In this document: piece by piece, positions 11,001-21,018 of the stretch
How the letters are laid out: each line of letters opens with the position of its first letter
How positions within the stretch are numbered: position 1 is the first letter of the stretch
Source of the DNA: Leucogyrophana mollusca
Taxonomy: Eukaryota > Basidiomycota > Agaricomycetes > Boletales
Direction: 5' to 3'
Assembly: GCA_021014945.1 (NCBI GenBank)
Contig: MU266422.1
Span: 1 to 64,000, forward strand
Length of the DNA stretch: 64,000 nucleotides
Made by a program: the position numbers and the translations under genes
Notes under the pieces: model-generated
The model's database searches: none
Told to the model about the DNA's origin: nothing
Seen by the model: only the letters and a program-made list of their open reading frames with translations

Positions 11001-12053
11001 CATTCCCTTTGGAGACTCCACTCGGCAGTCCTCGCAAGTTTGCCACTCGCCCTTGTCATATCCACTCGCCCCAGTCAACTCGCCCATCAACGCACCCCGA
11101 TCAGCCCGACAGTCTCTGCTTAGGCGCCGATGTTATCATCTCGCATCTCTCCTGTGATTCCGTCCTGACAAGCATAACCACCGACACCTGCACGTCCTCA
11201 AATATGTCGGTCGCCCACCCACCACACCCCTGCAGGCTCCAAGTAGTCGAGTCCAAGCATAGCACGGCGCATAGCCCCGCGGCGATTGGCATTGTTCATC
11301 TCCGAAGCTCGTTAGGTGCACGCTCATCGAGGTAGATCATGACCCTGCACGTCTCTTCGCTTTCGCTGCCCAGGCAGCTATCATTCATCGCACGTCCATC
11401 CAGATAGTGGTGCCGCCAACCCTCCCTCGAGGCCCAATTCACGCATCGTAGTCCTTCTCATTCCTTGGCTCTGACCAACCAGGAGATTCTCAGAGGAGAT
11501 ACACCTCCTTTTAGCAGTCTGGAAGGGTTCATGGTAGAACCACGAGCACCATACGGCTGAGCAGCAAACACCGCACTGCCAGCACATGCTGCCTCCTCCC
11601 CCGCCCGCCATCTCCCTTTCAACCGTCGTGCTCCACATCAGGTCCTACAGACGTACCGAAGCCGACCCACTCTCTACGTGCCCGTCGAGCCCACCCCTTA
11701 GGTACAGCCACTACGGGGCCGCCTTTCCGGACCACCGAGCGCATCCTTTGTACAGTATCGTACGTGATCCTGTCCTTGTCCGATTTGACACCCAAATAGC
11801 GCAACCACCATTAGCATGAACGCCTCTCCAAACGTACGGCTCACACTCTGTCTGTCTGATCCAGCTTCGAAATCAAGTACATGGTACCGTACATACACGA
11901 ATTTCGTTAGAATGCATCGACTCTTTGCACCGGACTCCTACGAAACGCCGAACTCGACTCCCTACGAAGCTCTGAGCCCGACTCGCTTTTCAGATCTCTA
12001 CACGCCAGGATGGGCGGGCCAGCAAGCCTTGAAGGCCTTGGCTTTATGGATCC
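11001..12053. other. Spacer with no supported gene
   Basis: Pyrimidine-rich DNA in the left third fades into unremarkable sequence. Small ORFs on both strands (for example 11381-11638 minus and 11816-12091 plus) show no domain, signal peptide or intron-supported extension. Confidence 0.4.
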
Positions 12054-12455
12054 TCAGAGGCCTAGCGTCGGTGATTGCCCCCCCGGGGTAGGTGTCTGAT
12101 TAAAATAACACGCCACCTCGTCAGACCCAGAGACTGACACATAACGCCGAGCCCCCTGGGACGCACCAATATAGTCCTTGCACCCGCTATCACTGTAGAA
12201 CCTAACCGTCTGCGACGCCGACGTAGTCGTAAAGAAGAACGAGTCCAAATTCCCGCTGACGCCGCTCTTCAGAGGATGACAGGCCGAGCATCCGCGGGTT
12301 TCGCTCCCGGTTAGGTGTCCATGTGTGCCCTCGCACTGCGTCTTGCTCCAAACGTCCATGGAGTATTTCTCACCCTTCGCGAGTTTGAAGGGCCCGCAGG
12401 AGGCGCTGGCGAGGCTGGCGGCGGCGAGGAGGCTGAGGAACGTCGTGGGGAGCAT
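12054..12455 (-). CDS. Small secreted cysteine-containing protein
   Basis: Single-exon gene of 133 codons. I prefer the ATG at 12455 because it starts a compact signal peptide (MLPTTFLSLLAAASLASA) with probable cleavage before SCGPF; an in-frame ATG 18 nt upstream would only add a polar extension. The mature part is about 115 residues with six cysteines, a C-x-x-C pair (GCSACHP) and alternating aromatic and Ser/Thr stretches (LDSFFFTTTS, VRFYSDSGC), suggesting a disulphide-bonded beta-rich fold. A TATA-like TATAAGA lies about 130 bp upstream. It is intronless, unlike most neighbours. I recognise it only as the type of small secreted protein common in basidiomycetes; ligand, role and conservation are unknown. 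Confidence 0.75.
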   Translation of the reverse strand: MLPTTFLSLLAAASLASASCGPFKLAKGEKYSMDVWSKTQCEGTHGHLTGSETRGCSACHPLKSGVSGNLDSFFFTTTSASQTVRFYSDSGCKDYIGASQGARRYVSVSGSDEVACYFNQTPTPGGQSPTLGL

Positions 12456-12473
12456 CTGGCTAGATAATGGCAA

Positions 12474-13589
12474 TGGTCCAGGTCAGTGCGGAATCATGTC
12501 ACGGTACAGGTGGAAATGACTGACGGTGGATCTGGGGCACGAGGGTGGGTGGGTTAGCAGGGTGATGTTTGGGCTGTCATTCTTATACTCTGATGGCTCG
12601 GCGGGACGCACTTCCCAATGCTATAACGATTGATACAAGATTGATGTTCCTCCAAGTCGCATGTCATGGACGTTATTGAACGTCGGACTTGGAGTGGGGG
12701 GTTGGGAATTGAAGACCCCATGCACATGCCCCCGGCCCTTGGCAGTCCTTGGCCCACAAGAAACAGTGAGCTCCTCTCGACTAACCTTTGTTGGGTCGAC
12801 TTTCGGGAAGCGTTAAGTCCAATTCATGTCTGAGTCTGCAGGCATGTAGTTGCGGCCTACTATTAGAGAATACCGGCTACGCTCAGGGGGGCCTCCAAAG
12901 TGCTTTCATAAACTGTCACGGTCATGTCCTTCGGTCGATTATTGCGACACGTCGTCGAGAACCTGACCCACCCGTAATCGCATGTTAAAGTCAAACGCCA
13001 CCGTGACACGTGGCACCTACGACGTGTGGGCTCATGCTGCACAAGGTACCTTCAATGTGGGCCAACCATCTCATGCACTTTGAGCATCCTCAGATTTATG
13101 TCGAGCTTATAGCCTGGGCCAGGGCCGCAACACAGAACACCACATTGCTTAATTTGGGCCTGAGATGGATTATCCTGGTGGGGAGACGAGGTGAGCTGCG
13201 AGGGTGGGTGGGATGCCTCGCAAACCTCGGAATGAGGAACACACGACAGGGCAAGATGTAGGAGATGCGAGGCGCGGAATCAGTGATGATGACGCTCAGG
13301 GAGTGGCGGGTGGGGAAAAGAAAACTCGAGCACGAGGACAAGCCTCGAGGACTGCCGCTCGCTCAAAGACTATACTCTGACTCTAATTCTCCACTCGTAC
13401 CTCGCTACGTGATAGAGTTGCAAACCTTTATATAGCTTCGCGTGATACCGTAGTCATTTTCTGCAGTGAACCTCGACGCGTGAGGTCCACGTATGTTGGT
13501 TCCGGGAATGACTGTATCACGTTGTTTTTTTTGCGTTGTCTGTCACCATTTGATTTGATCATGTCAGACGCACAAAGCATCGGGTGGGA
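12474..13589. other. Spacer with no supported gene
   Basis: Holds the probable promoter of the secreted-protein gene at its left end. The rest has only short overlapping ORFs without recognisable features. Confidence 0.4.
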
Positions 13590-13636
13590 TTCATGCATGC
13601 GACTCGAGCAGCCCCCCTTGCCGAGTTTCTCGCGTA

Positions 13637-14173
13637 CTGTACCATTTCCTTCAATGTGTCAGGCCCGTGACACCGTGACATCCCGGGTGGGTTCGGCACT
13701 CCGGCAGGTCCTGGGTTTGACCGTGACAGAGACATGAAATTTCGGCAGGCCGCCAAAATGCTGCACTGAGCTCAGTACAAGAATTTTAGCTTAAGCTTTG
13801 ATATTGTGTGATAGAATCAGCCGTCTACTGTATTATACATCTGCAGTGTAAATCAGGTACCCAGTGTGAATGGAATAGAAGTCACTTATGTGTGGTTTAT
13901 GATTATGAGGACCCAAATATGGTCATCTAATCAAAAATGCTTCTGTCTGGTATTTTTCCACCTTTCTCTGCACTTAAAAGTCGAGTTATTGTTCTGTAGC
14001 TACATATATGCAATTTTACAGCACCTATGGCTCTTTTCAGAGCTTTTGGCGGGTTTACCGTGACTTCATGGGCAATTCGACGCCTCCCTTCGTGACGCGT
14101 GACAAAGTTTCAAATTTCGTCACGTCAGGAGCAACCGTGACGCGTGACTGCCGAATTGAATCAAATGGTACAG
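13637..14173. mobile_element. 537-bp non-autonomous TIR element at a TA target
   Basis: The element starts CTGTACCATTT (13637-13647) and ends AAATGGTACAG (14163-14173), perfect 11-bp inverted ends that extend to 17 of 19 matched positions (TTCAAT follows on both ends after two mismatches). It is flanked by TA on both sides (13635-13636 and 14174-14175). Copy A of the surrounding repeat shows the same flanks joined at a single TA (416-417), which gives an unoccupied reference site. CGTGAC occurs three times in the left 90 bp and, counting both orientations, six times in the right 115 bp; the middle is AT-richer and has no transposase-sized ORF. A TA duplication fits a Tc1/mariner-like MITE, but the terminal sequence is not one I recognise. 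Confidence 0.85.
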
Positions 14174-14565
14174 TATCCGTGTTCGCTACTTTTCTATCTC
14201 TTTCACTCACCCCATCCGCTTTGGACCGTCTCTTTTCCCCACGTCAGCCAGTCATCTTCTGGTTTCGTCCGCGCCAGCCTCCCCTACGACAGCTTACTAG
14301 CCTTCCACCGCGTCAACTCACCCCCCCTTGACGTCGTATTCCTGTTTCCAAACCTGGGAGCACCCGGATGTTGAAGTCAGATGCCAAGGCAGCGCAAGGC
14401 TCGAGAAGAAATGACGCTGTAGAGGCTGGCGCATGGGGCCAGGGCAGAGATCACGCTGATGCGTAGGGCCTGGGAGAGGTGATATGGAGTGTAGGGCCCG
14501 GGAAGGGGTGATGCTGATGCGTAGGGGAGAGATGGGCGTGATAAGGCCTGCAGAAGCGGTCTCTT

Positions 14566-14622
14566 CCATCCGACGCTCAACAAATATACCTCAGTCCGAG
14601 TCGGGTTTTCAAGATGTGGTGC
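14566..14622. repeat. Fragment of a DUF6533-gene upstream region inside repeat copy B
   Basis: The words CTTCC, then CCGACGCTCAACAAATATACC, then TCAGTCCGAGTCGG match the upstream region of DUF6533 gene 3 at about 17287-17340 (CTTCCGTCTGACGCTCAACA, then AATACCTCGGTCCAAG). More weakly they match 8030-8075 and 5300-5345 upstream of genes 2 and 1. Orientation equals that of gene 3. No coding part of the family adjoins it. Confidence 0.55.
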
Positions 14623-15405
14623 CGAAAATGCGATCGACCCCGAGAAAGTGCAAAGTGTGGCTGATAGCGATGAAGAGCGAGGTGCGGCTGACATACAGGA
14701 AACGAACGACTATTCAAGGTAAAGAGGTCTGTTTGACGTCGAGCGAGAGTGGGGCAAGGGAGAGCGAGGTACGGCTGACAGCTCTGTTCAGCTATGTGTG
14801 AATCTTGGACGCCAGGTGGACACACCAGAACGATGGGCGGCTGATGTGGCACCCAAGCCACCCTGCTTGTTCGTGTGCACACGTGAGTTGCGTTCGTTCT
14901 CTTTTATGCTTGAAGCTCACCCCTTTTCCCCTGTATCTATGTCGCTCTTTCGACCCAGTCTCTTTCACCCGCGCCAGCCACCTTTCTCTGTGTCGTTCGT
15001 CGATCTCACCCCCCACCATGTGGGCGACTCCACTCCCTTGCCTCATGTAGGGCCTCCTATCCCTTCCCAGTCGCGAGTCCCGCCCTTTGGGTGTTTGGGG
15101 CCGCACGGGCCGCGTTCGAGCTATCACCCGCCTGCTAATGTCAAGATACAGAGGGCGGAGAACGACGTTCTCAAACGGTCCATTGGACCACTTGAATAAA
15201 TCTATTATAGTTGGAAACGATGAAGAGTGGTGCACCACTTTGGAACGAGCGTTGAATAACAAGCAGACATGCCAGAAACGAAAAGCTGCGAGAATACAGA
15301 AGTACATAATGAGCGTCGAGAACGAATATCACAAGAGAACGGACGGTACGTCGCAGCGAAGATTTTTAAAAATGTTGTAAGCCCCAAGTCGAGACCGACC
15401 AAATT

Positions 15406-17109
15406 TCAAGCCTCTACGTCAACTTCGTGTCTAGAGCCAGAACTGTGGGTATGTACGGGCTCCCGAGCATCAAACTGCATCGTGCTCAGTTGTGTTTGTA
15501 AGGTGCCCTCCCGTGTCTTGAGTTCCTGCGTGCGGAGGCTGATCACCATGTGAGGACCTGCGATGATCGCAAATGCACTGAAGAAAGCGTTTAGTCCCGC
15601 CAACACCGAAAACCCAACGTCGGCACTCGTGACTATTATGTCGAGCAAGCCGGTGCCTTGCCATGCTGCATACCTAGTGAATTCAGTGAGCGGACGCAGC
15701 TGAATCAAGAAACTGCCCGCGTACCAGACAAAGTAGGCAATTTGATCTTCCGCCAAGGCTTTCACCAGAGGGTTAATGGACCATCCTTTCGCTTCCAATG
15801 CATGTTTTATGGATCCAAACAGTGCGACAACAAGCAAGAGTATGTCGAACGCCAATTGGATGACTTTGGAAGCCGTTTGCCACAGGCTAAGGACATAACT
15901 GTCGGTACCTTCCGTCACTAGAACGCTACCAAGCCGGACCATATACGTTTCTATATGCGAGGGTCAGGCTGAGAAAACGAACGAACCGTAAAAGAAGACT
16001 GGGGCACGCACCGAACCCTCCCTTGGCGATAAGGTCAAGTGACTTTCCAATGACCACTACAATCCCAATCACCTCACAGACAAAGCTGACCAACAGGAAC
16101 GCGAGGACCTTTCTGGAACGGTTGCATACGGCATAGGCCCTCAGCAGGAGAATCGCTGGCCGGAATAAATAAGCGATAACGAATGTGCATAATGCTAAAT
16201 GTTATAGCTCACATACCTTGCATTGCTATAATAAACAGTAAGCTTAATGCCTCAGCAGCGATGATTATAGATTTGTCTGCGGAATGCGGGGAACTGGAAT
16301 TAGAACACATGCGAACCAGCAGTATACGATGAATCTCTGCATACATCTGATTGTGAAGTGTTGGTTATTACCGTCAGATCGTAGAAGATATAGCGAATCC
16401 AAATTCACCCCTACGATACCCACTCGATGAGACGATGACCCACCGGCAGAGAAGCGGAAAATTATGCTCACTGCGGGTGTCCAGTTAAAGGGCAGAACCG
16501 CTGTAGGACAGATTTAACGAAGTAATGACACGCTGCCGGGATGTTCCTACCTGCCATAGCTGTGCTGTTGATCCAAAGCGGAGTCAGCTACGATACTATA
16601 GGTTGGACCTGTCGACTCACAACTGAGATACAGGACCACAGTAACGAGCCTGCAATATGGTTGTAGAGCGCCAACCACACCGTCAGGCGGAGGGCCGGGA
16701 ATGAAACTGGACGCACGCACCACAAAGTAAAGTGCTGTCACAATGGTCCAGCGGCGATTCTGACGCCTCTATGTCAGCGTCGAAGGCGTCGCACCGATCC
16801 ATGGTACCTACCCAGATGAAATCCACCTCGAGAACGCTTCAGCTCGAGCGCCTTCTCTATCAATGTCGGCATAAGACTGACCTCTTGTGAGAAATTAAGG
16901 ACTGCATGAAGTTCCTCCCCGTCAACGATGCAGACCCGACACAAGAAAAATCCTACTCACTCTGGTCATATATAATAACAGCAACTGACGCCACTACGAA
17001 GAAAGTTGATCCGAACGGGATCAGCGCGAATCAAATCACGAAATGTGTTTTTACTTGTTGCATAGTAAACGGATTGGATATTGGAGAGCTCGGTGAATAA
17101 AGATTCCAT
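15406..17109 (-). CDS. DUF6533-type multi-pass membrane protein, paralogue 3
   Basis: Best preserved of the three copies. Start ATG at 17109 (MESLFTELSNIQSVYYAT). An intron then MASVAVIIYDQ, an intron then ILNFSQE, an intron then VDFIW: the DUF6533-like N-terminus. The next exon reads RRQNRRWTIVTALYFVVR and, without a break, a cysteine (YCRL) and LVTVVLYLSC (about 16620-16760). The exon near 16050-16150 gives an arginine-containing AVCNRSRKVLAF-type helix. The last exons (15406-15942) hold LAFDILLLVVALFGSIKHALE, a helix FVWYAGSFL, then AGPHMVISLR and a polar tail. Predicted integral membrane protein of roughly 300 residues; ligand and role unknown. I did not pin down every splice site in the middle. 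Confidence 0.72.
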
Positions 17110-17403
17110 GGTGCGATGAGAGGCGGTGAGTTGGGGCTCCTTGTTGTCTATTTCAGGAGTGATTGGCGCTTTTATACAGCAATCACAGTGGCAGTGGGCT
17201 GGTGACACAACGCAGCGAGTGACAAGAGCCGGAGAATCGGTAAGTATGAAGGGGGGTCTGTCGTTGGCTTCGTGTGAGCGAAAAAGACTCTTCCGTCTGA
17301 CGCTCAACAAAAATACCTCGGTCCAAGTTGGATTTTCACGCCAAAGTGCCAGTTGACAAGTGGTAGAAACACGAGGGTGCATGGATCCGTTGCACTCAAT
17401 CAA

Positions 17404-17444
17404 GATGAGCGCGGGTCATCATAGTGGCTGTGGAGCGCTCAAGT
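17404..17444 (-). promoter_or_regulatory. Conserved upstream block of DUF6533 gene 3
   Basis: Third copy of the 40-bp block (GATGAGCGCGGGTCATCATA, then GTGGCTGTGGAGCGCTCAAG), 295 bp upstream of the start codon. See the copies upstream of genes 1 and 2. Confidence 0.45.
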
Positions 17445-17449
17445 AACAA

Positions 17450-18692
17450 TGGAAGTTCGAGCTTTGATATTCCATCACTTCGTAGCCCTCCCAACAACCA
17501 ACGTGGCAATCTCTGAGCGTGGACGCCATTCCATGTTGCTCTGGCTTGTACCTCGTCCGATGCCCACAGCAAAGGTGGGATGGAAAGCTTCCAGTGCACA
17601 GTAAATCGAGAAAAAAGAAAACTTCTGGCTGTGCATAAAATGGAGAAACTTGGACCTGCACGTGCACAGCCGCATATGGAGGAGTTCCGAGAGGACTCTG
17701 CATGTCCACCGCAAGTGTGAGAACAATCCAATGGCATCCCTGATGCAGGCCATGTGAAGTTAGTGGTGCTATCTCGGAGCGTCGTGATTGAGTACGAGCG
17801 TGACAACCTCTCGCCTTAGCCCTATTGCCATGGGATTCAGATCATTTATCACTCTCAGGTGACCTCGACTTCGCAGATTGCAGTGCAAGAAAATTCACTA
17901 GAGTCCAAGAGGGCAGACCGAAGAGTCGGGCAGGTGGACGAGGATATGGCTCGATTATGATAAGTCGGCATCAATATTCATGAATGGCAAGCACATTGGG
18001 TGCATCATGACGGCAGAGAATTCCAGTTACTTCAACTTGGAGGAAGGCAGTAGTTGATGAACGCACAACAGCGAGCTTCAGCGAAATGCAATAACAAGCC
18101 AGGACGGGACAGTCATATTTTTCCTCCCACAAAAAACCCACATAACCCATCTCAAACCGCTCTTCCAGGCGGCGTTTTGTCTCGGTTCGGTGCCATGTAG
18201 AGCCAGATCGGTTCGGTTCAATTCGATGGACTTGGGGGTTCGACCCCGGCAGGTCGAAGAGTCAGGTTTGTCTTCTCCGATTCTCATTCTGCCCTCTGTC
18301 CTCCTTTACGCCTTGCTGACCTCTCCTGACGTTAATTCTCTTTGCATCATGTTGATCTGGCAAAGTACACGTCAAGAGGAGGCGATATCACGAACCATCA
18401 CGAATGATTCTGCACTTATGGATGTATATCCCACCGCTGTCTTGAACTAATCGTATAAATCGGTCCAACACGTTCGAAGGACCTTTTTTCCGAGTCAATC
18501 GCGGCGCCGAGATTGGATCAGCGCAGCATTCCACATGTTAAACAACGCCCTATTGATCATGGCTAGTCTTGGCAAGAACAACATCTGTACAGCCATCGAA
18601 AGCGCTGGCCTACGTAAAAGCGTTCTCAGGATCGCCCTTAAATCCGGAGCTGCGTGGAGTACTACTCGAGAAACCCCCCCTTTCATACCATC
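17450..18692. other. Spacer with no supported gene
   Basis: Ordinary-composition DNA between the DUF6533 repeat territory and the DUF6593 gene. A tRNA T-arm look-alike at 18234-18247 was examined and rejected. Short ORFs on both strands have no support. Confidence 0.4.
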
Positions 18693-19355
18693 ATGCGGTT
18701 CACGCTCTCTAGCGAACACGTTCGCAATACCATCATCACCAATGAACAAGGCCAGGTCGTCTATAAGACTGACACGCCTTTCAAATTAGGGTCACGGACA
18801 ACGACAGTCTTGAAAATCAGACCGAACTATGACGTTTCCGACATGCGCGACCAGTTCGCAGCACTGGGAGCCATTGAATGGCACACTTTCGCCTCGTCCA
18901 TCCTCCGCTTTGGCGGGGAAGAACTGAAGACCAAGGAGTTCATACCATGTAGCGGTAGTCGGCAACGGTCGGTCCCCCCAGTCGTCAACGACAGGTGGTT
19001 TGTTCCGCAGCTCACTTGGATGCTAGGACATACACCTTTACTGGTCCGGATGGCTGTTCGTATAAGTGGAAGCACCATATTACAGTCGACGTGGTAAGTC
19101 CACCGTTGGAAAAGCACGTCACCCCTACTGAGAATCATTTCGTAGTTGTATCTGAATAATGATTCCCGGACCGAAGTGGCCAGATACCATAGACGCAGTC
19201 TTGGTATTATAGGGGAAAAGCACGACCCTTACCTCGAAGTATTCAACCAGGGAGAACACATACTGGATCTACTCATCCTCACTTTCATCTATGTCGAAAA
19301 ACTTCGCATGGATAAAGAAGAGGCAGGGCCAAATGTTATGTTATCCTCCGCTTGA
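18693..19355 (+). CDS. DUF6593-family protein
   Basis: Three exons: 18693-18967, 19027-19093 and 19146-19355, giving 183 residues. Splicing restores the family pattern: MRFTLSSEHVRNTIIT at the N-terminus, QGQVVYKTDTPFKLG, RDQFAALGAIEWHTF, then across the first junction CSGSRQR joined to TYTFTGPDGCSYKWK, and across the second VDV joined to LYLNNDSRTEVARYHRRSLG. The end, LDLLILTFIYVEKLRMDKEE, is the usual C-terminal helix. Introns are 59 and 52 nt with GTCGGT and GTAAGT donors. DUF6593 proteins are abundant in mushroom genomes and have no known function; no signal peptide is seen. An ATG 39 nt upstream is in frame, but the family start fits the one chosen. Confidence 0.85.
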
Positions 19356-20057
19356 GCTTTCCTACGCTAGTATGTATCTACACCGAGTTTCGCTGAGCTA
19401 CCCTTGCTTTTATCAACAGCATTTTGGTTTCGCTGAGTAGTGCCTGCAATCGTCTCTGCGATGTTCGGCGCTCGTTTGTCGTATATCATCCCGGTGATCG
19501 CAGAGACAACTTGTAGACGACATCGCTTTTCCATCTGGGACGCGTGACGGCGTCGAGGCTATCCAAGGCTCCGTTGATAACCCCAAAGACACCATATCGA
19601 TAGTTACCCGACACTACTATACAGCATTGTACAATCCTGTCCCGATTGGATGGTTCTGTGGCCCCCAGTTTATCGATATGGCACAGTTCCGGAATTGCGA
19701 GGACCCACATCGACCGAGTTGGACACACCGAGTATCCTCAAGGCCTACGCGCGTAGCACCTCGTTAACATCTTCCAAGCTTGTAACAATCATGCACGCCT
19801 AAGTTGCATGCCATGTTGTACTTGCCTCGAACTCTCGACAGCCTACTAATCCGGCATGCCAGCTCCGATTGCTTGAGCCACACAAGCCACCCCAAGTCAG
19901 GCCAAGTCCCACAAGGTCTACAGGACACTCGATTATATATCGGGTCAGCCATAAATCTACACAGGCTAATGACTGGGGAAATGTGCTCTAATAGCATCCA
20001 CAAACGTGATCTATATGCCAAATTGCCATGTAACTCATTTGCCTCACTTCGCCCCAC
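19356..20057. other. Spacer with no supported gene
   Basis: Only short, unrelated ORFs; no repeat, RNA gene or domain recognised. Confidence 0.4.
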
Positions 20058-20687
20058 TTACGAGCGCCTCCACTTCATGAAGCACTCTAAAAAAATCGCA
20101 TCCAAACACCCCCTGTCTTCGTAGAAATATGACGATTCAGATGAATCGTCGCTAACACTTCTCGTGTCCTGATCCACCTGTGGTGTGCGCCGCCGAACAG
20201 CATTCCTCCTTCTGCGCGGGGCGGCGGCCAAACGCTGCCGGTGTGGGAGGGAAATGATCAGTTGGAGAGAAATCAATGTCATAGCGAGAGGAGGAGGAAC
20301 AAGGTTTGGAGAAGTATAATGATGGTAGCTGCCGAAAGGCTCAAAGTACACACGTACATTATCAGCGCGTCCGAGCGATACATTAACGGCTGCGGGGGTA
20401 TGGTCCTGCGATGTGGGTCTTTTCAGGTGATTATTCCCCGCACGAATCCACGTCCATAGCCGCATGAGAGGCTTCACACGTCGGAATGTCTCTGCGGACC
20501 CGGGGGTAGTGTCTGCGGAGCGTGAGGTCGTTTCCGGAGAGCGTAAGGTTGTGTCTACAGAGCCCGAGTTGACTCCTGCATCCAGGGTACCGGCAATTTT
20601 CGAACACGGCGGCGCATGATCTTGATGTTCATTGAGACTTGGCTGCGAAACAGTAGATAGCTGGGATAAGTAAGTGGGGATGTTCAC
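20058..20687 (-). CDS. Uncharacterised ORF, possible tail exon of the WD40 gene upstream
   Basis: A 209-codon minus-strand frame, Ser/Thr/Pro-rich at its start, then RRVKPLMRLWTWIRAG, then VNVSLGRADNVRVYFEPFG, then a hydrophobic and arginine-rich end. The RLWTW-like basic stretch followed by a V-x-V-x-x-GR segment recalls the C-terminal tails of some Agaricomycete WD40 proteins. The frame between here and the WD40 ORF is also open and Ser/Pro-rich on this strand (about 20740-20960, PERLNSATNTQTARRPYHRD). One multi-exon gene from 22137 to about 20058 is therefore possible. I could not place the joining introns with confidence. Otherwise it is a hypothetical protein of unknown function. Confidence 0.4.
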   Translation of the reverse strand: MNIPTYLSQLSTVSQPSLNEHQDHAPPCSKIAGTLDAGVNSGSVDTTLRSPETTSRSADTTPGSAETFRRVKPLMRLWTWIRAGNNHLKRPTSQDHTPAAVNVSLGRADNVRVYFEPFGSYHHYTSPNLVPPPLAMTLISLQLIISLPHRQRLAAAPRRRRNAVRRRTPQVDQDTRSVSDDSSESSYFYEDRGCLDAIFLECFMKWRRS

Positions 20688-21018
20688 ACAGAAGAACTAA
20701 AAGTGCAGGTAGCATGATCACGAACCTCGAAGAACGTGGACCTGCTTATCACGTGGGGATCTTGAGTTGCTTTCTGCTCCGACAGAACCGCAGGCAGCTG
20801 GAAAAGGCAGTTAGAATTCGAGACAGTGACGTCTGTGTCACGTGGGGTGGCTCTGAGCTCACGTTCAGGATCGACGAATCAGACGAGTCCCTGTGATAGG
20901 GACGCCGAGCGGTCTGAGTATTGGTGGCAGAATTCAGCCTTTCTGGTGTTGGCGAAGAGGGCTGGAAGAATTTGTCAATGACAGAATTCCACAGAAGATG
21001 AGATACTCGCGTTGAGAG

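Larger units (their letters stand above)
13590..15405. repeat. Composite repeat, copy B, interrupted by an inserted element
   Basis: The left part (13595-13634: GCGACTCGAGCAGCC, CCGAGTTTCTCGCG) matches copy A at 380-415. The matching continues after the insertion (14174 onward: CTATCTCTTTCAC, ACTCACCCCC, GAGCACCCGGATGTT). The purine-rich part (14380-14550) and the 32-bp core (14698-14728) follow, then DNA resembling 2640-3400 that leads to the stop codon of the third DUF6533 gene. No gene is supported in this block. Confidence 0.7.

Noticed and set aside
14792..15307. 171-codon minus ORF
   Set aside because: Lies in repeat copy B with an equally long plus-strand ORF opposite; no family resemblance.
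1..17500. CRISPR array, prophage or rRNA operon
   Set aside because: Intron-bearing eukaryotic genes throughout; repeats are irregular, unspaced and purine/pyrimidine biased, and no rRNA motif was seen.
18234..18260. GGGGGTTCGACCCCGG resembles a tRNA T-arm
   Set aside because: The five-base stem fails after two pairs, and no anticodon arm or acceptor stem lies at the expected distance.
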